A program made the position numbers and the translations under genes. The notes under the pieces are model-generated. The model was given only the letters and a program-made list of their open reading frames with translations, searched no databases and was not told the origin of the DNA. A DNA stretch of 64,000 bases from Patagioenas fasciata (Eukaryota > Chordata > Aves > Columbiformes > Columbidae), in assembly GCF_037038585.1 (NCBI RefSeq), contig NC_092520.1, positions 63,859,501-63,923,500 of the forward strand. Reading direction: 5' to 3'. The first letter of the stretch is position 1; each line of letters opens with the position of its first letter. This document shows positions 35,894-48,880 of the stretch, one piece after another.

Positions 35894-38800
35894 TTGATAG
35901 TTTCCACATAGCCAACCTTGTAATGGCTTAGAGCCCTGCTATGCTGAGCCTGTGGTATTAAAAGGTTATTAAAACTGCCCACAGATCTAACTTTTGAAAG
36001 GCCATATGTTTTAGGACGAGGTATTGTGACTCAGTTTCAGATAGATATTGTCGCTGTGTATAAGTAGAGCTGTGATGGAGAGTTTGATTCAAACAGTTTA
36101 ACCCTCCTTAGTGTGTTAGTTCTGCATTGCAGCCTACTGGTTGTAACTTTCACGATATTATTACCCCCTCTCCGTTTTCAAAACTTTTCAGTTAAGCTGT
36201 TCTTCTGTTGATTGAGGAGCCAGAGCTGTGTTCCGTAATGCCATATACCTACAGAAAGTTAATTGAATTGACATGCATATGAAAAAAGAAACCTGTGTTT
36301 TGAAATACTTAGGAGATGCCAAAAACGACGACGTAAGCTAAACAAGGGCAAAATTAATGATTTTTTTATTTTGGATTTTTTTCAGTATTTGCAGTAAAAT
36401 AACAGTTTTATATTAATAATACCAGTTCTCCTATAACCTAGAAGTGGTACTAGTGTTTTACTTCTCAGAACAGTTATCTTCTGGTGGTGTCTCTACTATC
36501 TGATAAGTTTCCTTTTATCAGTCCAGTACTTGTTAGCCATAAACAGAATTCCTTTTCAACGTGAAGATATACAGACACACACACATTGAAGCCCACTTAA
36601 TATTAAATATTATTGACTACACAGGTGTGGACAGCATTATATATCTTTCTAATGAACAGTATAGCTACCACCAGGGAACAGGTATTCCAATAAGCTCAGT
36701 AAAACCACCTGACATTTTTTATGTTCCTGTGCTGCCCATGGTATCACAGTCATCTTACATATATGGAATGCTAGTAAAGAAATCACATCAAATCATCTTC
36801 TACTAAAAAGAGATTTGATAAAAATGTTTGCATGAACCACTCTGTTTCGTCAAAACTCCCCAAAATGCTGTCAAAATATTTGTGAAAGTTGAAGCCACTT
36901 TGTGATAACTATTTCATTTTTTAAAGCAGAGCAATAATTTTGGAAGAGTGCCTGGAGAATGAAGCTCTGATAAAACTGAGTTAATATTTCCAAATATATG
37001 TTTAATTTTGTATACAACATCAGCTTTTCGGTAGGAGTTTTGACCATATCTGGCTTCAGAATTTTAGAGGAAAGGCTTTTGATCTTTCTCAGCCACGGAC
37101 AAAGGAATGGGAAGAAATTATCAAAATAAGACAGTGAATATAAAAATGGTTGTAGCAGACCACTCAAAAAGATGTGCTCATGTATTTGTGAGGCAAATAT
37201 TTCTGTAAATGTAATAATATCACTAGGCAAAAGTAACTAATTAAATATAGTATAAGTCAATAACAAAGCTCTACAAAGCGTTGCAACACTGTGCGAGCAG
37301 GAATTTTGAGGTATTTGGAGGCTTTGGATCGATTTTCTTTTCTGTTTGGTGGTGGTGTTTTAGCTAATTTCATGATAGAGCAATAATCTCAGAGATTATA
37401 ATTTTATTTATTTTATGAACTTTCATTTGTTTATTCCTTTGCCCAGGTGCATATTTCTCATGCCAATAGCAGCTCTCAGATCTGTGTGAGCTGAAAGCTT
37501 CAAGGTCAAGGTTTGCGTTTTTCCTTATATCACAGGGCAGAAGAGATAGCAACCAGTTGGCAAAGGAGGAACCAATTCTTCCCATGCTTTTGTTTTAAAT
37601 GTCAAAAATAATAATAAACTGAGAAGCAAATGTCATCTTTTGATTGTATTTGAACTAGCTGTATTTAGGCAGTTTTCTGACAGTGTATTCTTTAAGGGGT
37701 GAGTCTGAAGATTTCACTCTGTAATGCTTTTTAAAGTGTTTATTGATTTTTCTGCTCTTCCCTTAGTGTTTGAAGAGTTTTTATGATACTCTTTTCCTTT
37801 CCAATGAACTGGTCAAGAAAATGATGAAACTAGATGTATCTCTAGCTCTGTTGAATGTATAGTGTAAACAATTTTAAAAATAGAGGAAAACATTTTCATT
37901 TTCTTTTCTGCAGGTTTATTTTGAGTATAAGCAATTAGTCACTTCGTAAAAATATGTACTGTACTTCCACATAAAAATGACTGTCAAGGTAACAGTATCC
38001 TCTGCAGAATAAATACACCTTGAGCTTCATCTTCCTACAAATATTGGAAGAAAAATTGCTATTCGCTTATGTGAGCCATTCATATTTATGCAACTGATCA
38101 TCCATCTCCTGAAGTCTACTTCATAGCAGCCTGAGCTTTATTCCACTACAGTTAAGATTACTGACTTCATTTACATGAGGAGGAGCCTGTGTATATTATT
38201 CTGTATTTCTAAGGAAAACCATAAATAAACTTCAATCCATAGCTTTCTTAAGAGAGTAAGAACAATTCCTGGTGTTCATGCCTGCCACATTCTAGCCCGA
38301 TTATTAATATTCTATGTATCTAAATTAGTGAATTACAGTATTTTTCTCTTCTTCCTGCATTAAACTATTAAATCATTTTGCTATGCCTAGTTAAAAAGCT
38401 ACTATATTCTATTAAGAGGTGCAATAAAATTGTCTAACAAAATGACTTTTAAGTCCTGAATTTACAAAGGGATGTAGGAATACGTGTCCCAATGGCTGTT
38501 AAAGCATTGGTGGGTGTTAGGCTTGTTGATGTCTTTGTGTATCCAAGGTTACATTACATACGCCCAGATGCACTGATTAGAATATGCTATACAATTTCAA
38601 AGTACAGTTTAATTTCAGCACTGCTGAACAGGTAAGAGTAGAGGGGCTATAGACAAAAAAAGCAGCTACAAAGATTTGCCAGTTCTTACGTGTGTGATTT
38701 AGCAGGGGAACCACCTTTGGTTCCTAACTGCAGGAACGTTTCCATGTTCTATGGTACGGTAGTTTTTCTGCAGGTAACTTCTTTTGTGTAATTCAGTTCA

Positions 38801-40828
38801 AAGATTTCTTAAATATAATAGCTGGCAGATTAGAAACTAATCTTGACACTTCCTCCCTCCTGAAGAGACAGTTAAAACCATATTCCAGGAGAGTCAGGCT
38901 CCCAGAGACAGACATAAATCCACAAGAGATACAATCAGATGGTAACTGGAGCCTTTGAGAACAAGGCTTGTTAACTCTATTTCTTCAGTTTCCTCTGTGT
39001 AATTAGATCAGCTCTTAACTGAAAGCATACGTAGGCATATCCCATGTTTCCATTTATAATAACAGTCAGATAACACTTGCCGCCTCAAGATGTCCAGCCC
39101 TGCACAAACATTTTTACTGTTCCCTGAGGCAAAAAAAAAAGGGTTAGAATCCCCATTTTGCACAGAATAAAATATGGAAAAGTGGACATACACAGATGAA
39201 GTATTTTTGCCCAAGGTTATAAAGGAAATATCTGCCCAGCCCAGGAATATAACCCAGATCTTCTCTTTTTCTTATACTTTAACCACAGAACCATATTTCC
39301 TTCCCACTTAGAATGCTTTCAGTGTTTTTAAATGCTGCAATTATCCTTTGACTGCTTTCTATTTAAAGACGGGGATATGTACTCAGCACATCTCTAGAAG
39401 GCACACCAACAGCATATGTTTGTTATGAACAGATTGTTCAGGGTTCCTAACCCTGAAGAAAGAAGTCATTATTGTCTCTCTAATGTCAGAAGCATTTTAA
39501 AAGTCAGGAAACCCTCTTCTCCTCAGTTTAAGAAACAATAGTGAATACTATATTCCAAATAATTTAGAGAGAATAGTTTTTCTTGTGAAGATTGGAATTC
39601 ACTGGATTATGATTACAGTTATCATTATAGCTTTATGAGGGAGAGAATATAATGACAGTGGCATAATCATTGTGTAAAAGTCTTCTAATAATCCTGTTCA
39701 GGAACAAGTGAGTCACTAGCAATTTGAAGAAATGGCCTTCAGTGGTTTCTGATTTATTACAGAATTGAATAGCAAGGATTTTTGTCCTACTTTATACAGA
39801 CACTATGAGAGAACTAAATATGTGATCAAATAATCAAGCCAAGCAGGATCCAGTCCAGGATACTGTGCAGCTTCGTTTAATTTCCCAGTTGTTTCCTCTG
39901 CTGGAGAGAAACACAACAGAAACCAGACAGAACTGTTTATCGAACAATTAAGATGAGAAACATTACACTGAGTAATTCCAACACAGTCTGCTTTACTGAA
40001 TGCAGAAAGAATTTCAACAGCAAACCTTACGTGAGCTGAGGCTTGGAAAAACCAGTGATAGCTGAAAATCAGATTTCTTCCTGAATTGTCTCATACAACG
40101 TGAGGCACCTGCATCCAGTAACAGGCACCTTAGGGTTCCAGGTGCGTAGTTATGTTTGCCTGAGAGAAAGGTAGTCATGCTTATTGTGGGAAGACTTCAC
40201 AGTATCTGAATATGTTGGGACAAAAGCAAGCCTGTAGCTGTGTAATTATGGACTACCCCATGCATGTGAGGTCAGAGTGCTGCCACGCATTCAATCTTGG
40301 CTTAGCATTCTCAATTTCCATTTGATGTTACTCCATAAGACCCTATATTATAGGAAGCTATTGTGGTCCTTTAACAAAGACAGTACAATATCACCATTGC
40401 ATTTCTCTAGCCCACACCTATTACCTGTGTTGCACTGGTATTGACTCTTCAAAAGGTTAGGTAACTACCAGAAAATGTGTTTCCTCATGATGTACCACAG
40501 TGTTACAGCATTACTTGTGCTTATCCATTGACACGTGCTGCAGCATGTCCATAGATAGACCTTATTGCCAGCAGACCAGGTGGTACTGGTTACTTAGGCA
40601 AGCAGCATTGCTCGCATCTGGGTCCTGCGCTTTGCCAGCTCCTGCATGGAAAGCAGGGCACAAGGAGGAGGCTGCTGGGTGACCAAGGCTTGTTCCAGCG
40701 TGAAATTGAGAACTTGGAGGCTTATGCTTTTGAATGGCTACTGTGGGTCTTATATGTCAATGTAGCTGTAATTTCGGATGACAGACTCAACAAGCCTTCA
40801 TGCAGACATTTACAGAAAGAAGTGTTCG
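35894..40828. other. intergenic AT-rich DNA
   Basis: No coding exon, RNA gene or repeat family was recognised over about 4.9 kb. The longest open frames are about 120 codons, of biased composition, and lack splice-linked neighbours. Confidence 0.6.
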
Positions 40829-40902
40829 TTGCAGGGTGGATGGACTAGGTGATCTTTAAAGGTCCCTTCCAACCCAAACTACTCTATGATTCTATGATTC
40901 TG
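40829..40902 (+). mobile_element. CR1 LINE, terminal 3' end
   Basis: Short plus-strand copy: GGATGGACTAGGTGATCTTT, AAAGGTCCCTTCCAACCC, then two ATTCTATG-type units (TATGATTCTATGATTCT). It is a severely 5'-truncated insertion. Confidence 0.92.
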
Positions 40903-41797
40903 AGGGGCTGTTTGAAAATATTAATGTAATAAGAGAACTATCTATGTTAATAAGTACTGGCTCAGCTAATATATTGTGTGCATCTGCTAATCATAAATAT
41001 TGTCTCATTTTAATGACCTACCACATTTTAAGGATAAATTCAGCATTGTTTGGAAATGGGCAAAGTTGTCTGGAGAAATCTGACATTTTTAAAACCAAAC
41101 CCCTCAGCTGGAAAGGAAGGAAAAAGCAAATAATCAGCAAACTCTGGATTTCTGGTGTCTAAACCCAACTTGGTCATCTAGAATGTAATGTAATTTAAAA
41201 ACGAGGCCATTTGGCTGCATGATAAGAATGAGTTATGGACTGTTGGGACAGATCTCTCCTGGTGAGCTCTCCAGATGATATTTCTATGCCAGCTAGCTTC
41301 AGAAGATAGAGCTGAACAACTGCAACCTGAGAACACAGGAGTACCTGATCAGAGAGAGAAATGGGACAAGTAAAACACAAACACAGAGACATGTCGTTTG
41401 GTAAAACAAGCATCAGGATCTAAATCTAATATCCTCCTGCTGTAGGAAACAGAACAGCACTAAAACAGATCAGAGCTCTTGTCTGATAACAGAGACCTTT
41501 TCTCTGGCAATTTGTTGGTAAGCTGTGTTACAAACCTGCTGCTGCTTATCAGCACAGAACAGTGAAACTGGTAATGTTTATATTAGTATGGCTATGAGGA
41601 CCATGGCATGAGGATGTAAAAACAGGTTTATTTGGAATATCCAGCTGAAGTTATCTGGCTGGCAGAAAGGAGGAGAGCTTCAGTTAGCAGGACCATGTGC
41701 TTTTCCCCCAAACACCGGAGATGACTAGTTCTACATCTGCAATAACAGAAGGGAATGATGCTTTCATCCATGCAAAGGTCCTTCAGAAGATCTACAT

Positions 41798-41925
41798 CAG
41801 GGGTGTCAAACTCATTTTCACATCAGCCTGGCGGTTGCGTTTGAAGGCCCTAACGTAATTTTAGGACTGTATAAATGTAACTACTTCTCCTTATCTACAT
41901 GCAAAAGATCAGAGGGCCTTGTAAA
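41798..41925. mobile_element. probable hAT-like DNA transposon fragment (CAGGGGTGTCAAACTCA terminus)
   Basis: CAGGGGTGTCAAACTCATTT followed by CACATCAGCCTGGCGGTTGC and AATTTTAGGACTGTATAAAT resembles a non-autonomous hAT-type repeat known from amniotes whose ends are CAGGGGTGTCAAACTCA and its complement. The second terminus is not present, so the copy is truncated. The family name could not be assigned from memory. Confidence 0.5.
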
Positions 41926-42508
41926 AAATCAGTGGTTTAAATTCATTCCCATTCAAGGAGCTGACGCCAGGTGGCACTACAGAAGGCAAAGAAAATTCAG
42001 CAAGTTAGAAACCGAACGGTGCTCGCTGAGGTAACCTGGGCCTGCACCGCCGAGATCCTCTGCCAGTGCAAGGGACACTGTCCCAGTGGTGCTGCCCTGC
42101 GGTGGCCATCATCAGATACCTGATCATTTCTCTCAGGTGGCTGTTGCAGATCAGCAGAGATGAAAAGAGCAGCATATACCATCTAGTTAATAAAGGGCCT
42201 GTGTGATTTTTTTTTTCTTGAATGCACTTAGAAGAGGGCTGCTCAGTTTTGCTCTGCTGTTACAGGATGCATTAGCTGTTCACCACATATTCCTGGTTTC
42301 TGCCCACTGTGTGAGACTGCTGCTGTTTGTGTGTAATACTGACACGGTTCAGACTTGTCCAGACACCAAACTCACATCCCTATGCACACCCCAGGGCACA
42401 GGCTCTTCCCAAAGCTTTTCCACTTCTGCTCAGGCAAACAACCCAGCAGCATCTAAGTCCTGCAGGTTTGCACTTAACCATCTCAGCTGCTAAAAATAAG
42501 AAACTAAA

Positions 42509-42552
42509 ACAAAAACAAACCAACAGCAACAAAACACAAACAAACAAACAAA
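42509..42552 (+). repeat. A/C-rich tract ending in (AAAC)4
   Basis: AAAAC, AACAG and then ACAAACAAACAAACAAACG units in the intergenic flank. Confidence 0.8.
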
Positions 42553-44198
42553 CGTGGTGCAGCAGACAGATGCCTTTCCTTCCTTTCTACTCTCGCCCAT
42601 CTAAGGGAGGAATACACATCATCTCCTCATGACTAACCCATAAGCTGAGTCCCTTTCTTTTCTCTCACCAAGTGAAGCTAGGCAGACAGAGCAGACTGAA
42701 GACCAGGAAAAGTTCTGCTTACAGTGAGACTGCCTCAACATTTGGAGAGGAGTACATTGGAAGGAGAAAAGGTCTGCCATCTCTGCAGCTTGCTCAGGGT
42801 TTTGCATTACCCTGTCTCACCAGCCAAACCACTGCTTTTAAGACAAGAGACAGATTTTGTGCTGATCATTAAACAATGCAGCAACACCCAAGGACAAGGA
42901 ATATATGAACATAATACAGCAGGTCACTGTACAAAGTGTGTTATTTTCAGTATCTCTGTAAATGAGTATATAGATCACACTGAAGCACATCTTCAAAGAT
43001 GCAGTATAGGTACAATCCAGTTTATGTACTGCAGGTGCCCATCCACTGTATTACTCCCTAGCATGGGAGAAACAGGGAGGTGATTGTACCTCTCTTCACA
43101 TGCCTTCTGCTGTGAATCTTCCACAGCCTTCTGAGCCAAATCTCTGATTTAAAAATATTGCATTGAATGCTTCATAAATGTACAAGATAATAGTGAGTTT
43201 TCTAGCACCAAGAGTGCAGGTCTTAGAACTGTTTTGTCTGTGTGACTCTCATTCTTGGGGCACCAGCCTCCAACATTTCTGAGGGTTTGACTTGATAGAC
43301 TGCTGCTGGACCACACATGTGCACTGCGTGCCCTTGCTGCCTTCTTCTCCCTGAAGGCATTAAATATGGAGCAGTCCCATCTGCCATGCCTTTCTTTTGC
43401 CACGTATAATCCAGAATAACAGGACCGTGTAGCAGGGAGGGAGGAGAACAGGTTATGAAAAGAGAACAAGCACAAAAATAAAATTTGAAGGATTAAGATT
43501 TGTTCAGAAACCAACAAATTATCAGTGCTGTTTCAGCAGGTATCTGAGATTTCAGCTTGTGATGTCATTGCTGGTCAGGAGAGACAATAACATTCAGAAT
43601 TCAAATATCAAGAGGATGTTCTGTTTCAGACACTAGCAAAAGGTTTGCACAAGACAGATATAACTATAGAAACTATAAAACTGTACACCTGCTGCATCTC
43701 TTTCCTTAGATGCCTGATAAAATGACATGCTGCTTAGACTGGGGTAAGCCCTTGAGTCTATCAGTGCATCATGTCCCAGCCCTTTGGGGACCTGCAGGGG
43801 ACCTGCAGATAACTAATAATTTTTTTTTTTCTCCTAGATCGACATGAGAGGACATGACACTGTCAGTCATGCCAAAGGAAATACATCAAATCAAAAAGGC
43901 ACAATGTCACATTAGGGTGAATAAGATGAGCTGTGCAGGACACCTGCTTTCCCTGCTCTGGTGCAGGAGAGCCTGAGGTTGAGATGATGACCTTCAGGAC
44001 ATTCGGCAAGATTCAACTGCTTACCCAACTCTTTTCTGCAGGTGTGAGGGAGGGTCGTAAGATTTATTGCTTACGTTTTGTTGAAGTTGATAAATTTTTT
44101 GGTGTGTGTAGCTCACCCACAGGATGAAATGGGGCTATGAAAAGTCAAAAAGTATAATTGCTTTCAGATGATGGGTTCCATCTTGTAATTTCCAGCAA

Positions 44199-44215
44199 TT
44201 TTTTTTTTTTTTTTT
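44199..44215 (+). repeat. poly(T) run
   Basis: About 17 thymines, intergenic. Confidence 0.85.
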
Positions 44216-44822
44216 CACTAAAGATATAAATCAAAAGTGCATTTTATAGCTTTTGAGCTATTATTCAAAAATTTCTTTTTGTCTTATGTGGTTTTGCACA
44301 TATTTCTTAGAAACATGAATAAAATTGTGGAAAAGTCTTGATAATATATTTGAATAGAATTTGTAGGATCATTCTTAAATTAATATATTTATATTTTCCC
44401 TAATGACAGACATGAGTTTGAATAAAAGCAGAGAATTCAGTTGGCTGCTGTTACTTACACTTATCTATAAGTATCCAAAAGGGGTTGAGAATACCAGAAA
44501 AAATCGTGTAACTTAATTCAAATAAGGAAATTAATACATAAACCTAATGTGAAAATGCATTATTTAGGATACACTGTATTTTTTGTATCTTGAAAGTGTA
44601 TCCTTCAGCCAGGAGGTAGAGTTTGTACTTCAGATGATTAATTGCGTATACCAAAGAATGGACATCAAGATATAGAGTATAAGAATATTCATATACTAAA
44701 GCCTGTTTGGTAGGGAAAACAAGGCACAAGCACTAAAGAAAGTCTTTGATATTGCAGCAAGATCTTCAGGAGTTTCCAGAGTTCATTGCAGGAAAGAACT
44801 AAGAAATAGTTAGCTTCATTGC

Positions 44823-45270
44823 AGAATCACAGAATGGCTGGGGTTGGAAGGGACCTCTGGAGATCATCTGGTCCAACGCACCTGCTAAAGCAGGTTCACC
44901 CAGAGCAGACCACACAGGAATGTGTCCGGGCGGGTTTTGAATGTCTCCAGAGAAGAAGACTCCACAGCCTCTCTGGGCAGCCTGTTCCAGTGCTCTGGCA
45001 CACTCAGAGTAAAGAAGTTTCTCCTCATATTCAGGTGGAACCTCCTGTGCTTCAGTCTGTGCCCGTTGCCCCTCACCCTGTCATTGGGCACCACTGAAAG
45101 GAGTCTGGTCCCATCCTCTTGACACCCAGCCTTGAGATACTTATAAACATTGATGAGATCCCCCTCAGCCTTCTCCAGGCTGAACAGACCCAGCTCTCTC
45201 AGTCTCTCCTCATAAGAAAGGTGCTCTAGGCCCCTACTCATCTTCGCAGCCCACCACTGGACTCCCTCTA
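44823..45270 (-). mobile_element. CR1 LINE, 3' portion
   Basis: Starts AGAATCACAGAATGGCTGGG and GGAAGGGACCTCTGGAGATC, then runs through CR1 3' sequence to CAGCCCACCACTGGACTCC. The minus strand encodes the CR1 piece [20 protein letters not shown]. It shows few apparent changes in the highly conserved segments, so it may be one of the younger copies. Confidence 0.92.
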
Positions 45271-48200
45271 CAATACAGAAAATTAACATTTATTTTGGAT
45301 AGATATTTTTCCCCTTTCAAACAGATCATACATTTTTGAAGGCACAAGCATATTTAATTGGGACATTTCACATACAATTAAATGCACATGTCAATTAAAC
45401 AGCCCTTAAAACATCTTACGTCAGTATATCTGAGATCAATTTTAGGTACAGCTGTCAGCTAAGTAAAGGAATCAAAATTATTGACAGGATTTACTTTCTA
45501 GTTCATGCAAGTTCATTTTCCATTGACTTTGCTGTCATCTGTGCATTGTTGCGGCTCCTCTTTTCCTGAATAAGTCTGTTCTGTTCCAGCATCTTTAGTT
45601 TTGTAAGATACCACTGTAGAGCCTCAGTATTCTTTCCAGTAAACAGATTCCTCCAGCTCAATAACAGTCTTCTCTTGGTTTGTTTGATGAGGCTGAGGTC
45701 AGGAAACAAAAGGAGTTTGTTCTCCCGATACTAGATATTGCATTGCTGGAGTTGCTTTCAGCAGTCTATCCTGTTCTCCTGTTTCAAACTTGGATGAAAT
45801 AAAAACACTCCCACTGTCGTTCTCACTCCCAGTCTCCTCACTTGTATCCTACAGCACTTTTCCATGGCAAATATGTTCTTCCCTAATATCAATTTCTGGA
45901 GGTTCAGCAGGAGTTTTAATAATAAATGAAACAGTATCTATCTGGTTTGTACCAGAGGGGAAACAGGGGCTGTGCAGAACTTCAGACCTCGTTTGGTTTT
46001 CAGTTGCTTCCTCCCTTTTGTCTAGTGACACACATTTCACAAAGGACCAAAGACACCTCAGCCACCTTCTGCCACTTCAGCCCATGCAATTTTAAAGGTG
46101 CTTTTAGGCTCTTTACCTTCCCTTATCAGGGAAATAAAAGCTTTCAGGGAAGAAGTAGAACAGATAGGGGCAGAAACAGTTTAGCTGTCTTACCGTAATC
46201 TGCCCACATTCAATGGTATCTACACTCAGAGCTCTGGTGTGGGCACATCCTTCCCAGGCAGCCCAGACCACACCATAGAGGGGCCCTGGTATATCCTCAT
46301 TATCTAACTTTCTGTGGTATCTGGTTTGCCAAGTACTTGTTAAAAATGATGCATCCAGAAGCAGTTATTTCCATGCTATGAGTCTTTACCAACAAGTTGC
46401 CTATTAGGAGAGGCAGAATCAGACTTTCATCATGGTGAGGCACAAAGTGAAATCTGTAATAGTTTTACACAATGTTTTAACTAGATTTCCTGTACCTTTC
46501 TTAAAAGACATAGCTTAATGCTAAGTGAAAAAAAAAAAAAAAAAACAATCAAGGGCAACACCACCAAACTCACCACTTGTACCTTGCATTAATTTTGTAA
46601 AAAATTGTGAATAAAGAACAACCACAATACTTAGCTTCACTTCATAAATACCATCTTCCTCTCCTATTACAGTTTGACAATGGATTACTGTGCTCTCTGC
46701 TGCAAGTAATCATTTATTGTATCCTTCTATTAACTAATTGCAAGCAAAGCCTTCCTTAAAATTCTTGCCAGGAATTCTAACGAGGGAAGCCTCTGTAACA
46801 ATCATGCCCAGCTTAACTCCTTGCTAACAGAATTGTTCAAGGCTGAGTATACATCATATGCATTGTATGCATTGTGTGCATTGAGAAACAGCTACATGCA
46901 TCCCAGTAGAGACCACAGGAACATATGTATTTGGTCTATATCTAGACGGCACAGGCAGCATTACAGTGAGTTTCAGCAGCAACACTCAAGCTTCCCACAG
47001 GCCAAGCAGTGGTCACATCCCAAACTGCTGATATGGCCAAGGGCTCTGACAGCAAACTTCCTTTACATTCAGCAAGCCTGCTGTATATCTGGACAGTCTG
47101 CCATGTATATGTTTCTGCTGCAACATTCTGTTGTTCATGATGAGGTGACCAGGAAAAAACAAATTTAAATGAACTGTCACGATAATCTATTACCATTTTC
47201 AGAACTTTTAGTAAAGACGTATTTTCCCATAGGCTTTTCATGACAATATAGATCCTTAATCTTACCTTTTCCTGCAGGCAAACTATATGGCTGAAAAACG
47301 TCCTTGGTTTTTGATTGGAGAAACCAGCAGGAACAAGAGGAACATATAGTTCCCTTTTGTAATATACTGTGTCCCTTTGTTAAGTCTTAAAATCTGCAAA
47401 GTAGTTGGAGAATATGTCCTTTTAGACCACCAGTAGCTTCCCCATCACAGGATTTCTGCTCTTTCCCCTTCATCTCTACAGTTGAAGTTGTGTTAATCTT
47501 TTACATACTTCAGTATATAAAAATGGTGGATAGATTAAAAGTAATTCAGTTTTTCAGAAATCTAAAGGCACAACAGCAGCCTTCTGTCTTTCCCAAACCT
47601 TTCTTTTAACATGCATGCTAACATATAGTGTGAATATCTCAGTACTCAACATCACTACAAATGTACTTTTTATGTGAATTTTAAGACTGTATTGCTGAAT
47701 AAAGTAGGTGAGATGTTATTTTAAGATCTGGAATGCTCATGTTCTGAAAAGCAGTTGTGTGCACATGTAAGAAAAAGCAAAAAAAAGCTGACCTATAACA
47801 GTACTATTGCAGATAAAAGCTCAGAAAGGAATTATTTTGTCAGATCTCCCCCGTAAAAGAAGGAATCTGATTTTCTGGATATGTATTGTTTTATTGTGTT
47901 AATTACTTATAAATACTTGTTGCCTTTCACTAATAGGAAAAGTAGGCAAGAATAAGGGCAATGAGTTAAAAGACCTTTAATTAGAGGTCACTGATAAACA
48001 AGTTTTGATGACTCAGGCACAATATGAGCGAGTTTATGTACTGCTAGGAAGAGGTTCTCATCTGTTTTGCGTAGTTGAGAGCTGTCCTTATAAAGTCCGT
48101 GGTCATTTTCCTAGGAATGTGCAGCTGCTGCCATAAAGAGTCTAGGTACATACCACACAAGCCTATTTTAACTTTTTATGGCACTGGGACTCTACCTCAT

Positions 48201-48429
48201 TTTGTTTCACAGTCTATATTTAGTCCTGATGCAAGTCTATGGACTTCAGCATAGTTTTTCTTACTTATGCAAGGGATATATATGGATCATTCTGTTTGAC
48301 TGAAAATCTGCTGTGACCTAGTCCTCCTGTAAGGAATACCTCTGAAGATATACATGTATCCTGGAGTCTCCACTTCTATTCTGGCCCCTACCGACATTTC
48401 TCTTCTGCAGAACTCTGTATCAGTGCTGA
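45271..48429. other. intergenic AT-rich DNA
   Basis: Contains a poly(A) run and a small three-unit TGCATTGT repeat near 46858-46885. No gene was recognised. Confidence 0.6.
46530..46546 (+). repeat. poly(A) run
   Basis: About 17 adenines, intergenic, with no recognised retrocopy. Confidence 0.8.
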
Positions 48430-48880
48430 GAGTGCACTAATGGGCCTTGATGACCCTGACCAGCCTCACCTGGGACCTCCACCCCACCCACACCGCCCTG
48501 CCCATGGGGCAATGGGCTCTCAGGTTGGGCCTTCAATCTTAGCCTGAACTACGTTGTAGTCGTGCCTGTCTCCAGCTGTCACAGTCATGCCTGTGCCTGA
48601 TCATAGACTCTGTCAATCCAGACCTTGACCCACGAACTTCCCGGTCTGGCCTTGGGCATTCCTTGTCATCATGAACACTGGGCTGTGTCTGACCCCGATT
48701 ATCCTCCCCAGACCTGACCCTGATCCATGGATTGATTTCCTGACCGATATGCCTAAGTTTGTGAGCGCTGGGACAGGGCCACAGCTGATGAGATCCTACC
48801 TTGCCAGCCATGTCATCACCCTTGAATCACTGTCCTTTAGGAAGCAGCTGGCCACAACACCATAGTTACTCCAAGGACAG
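48430..48880. repeat. GC-rich unidentified repeat-like block
   Basis: A GC-rich island in AT-rich surroundings with many imperfect CCTGACC/CTTGACC-type copies (for example CTGACCCCGATT, CAGACCTGACCCTGATCC and CCAGACCTTGACCCACG). It has no credible open frame and does not match CR1. It may be a decayed LTR fragment or a diverged minisatellite. Confidence 0.4.

Larger units (their letters stand above)
40903..44822. other. intergenic DNA with hAT-like fragment and small GC-rich patch
   Basis: Besides the CAGGGGTG element, a GC-richer patch at 41990-42195 ends in AATAAA (42189-42194) followed by a GT/T-rich stretch. A 122-codon minus-strand frame at 43149-43517 shows no known domain. Nothing else was recognised. 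Confidence 0.55.

Noticed and set aside
43149..43517. 122-codon minus-strand frame as a small gene
   Set aside because: No family resemblance, no promoter or CpG context, and no linked exons.
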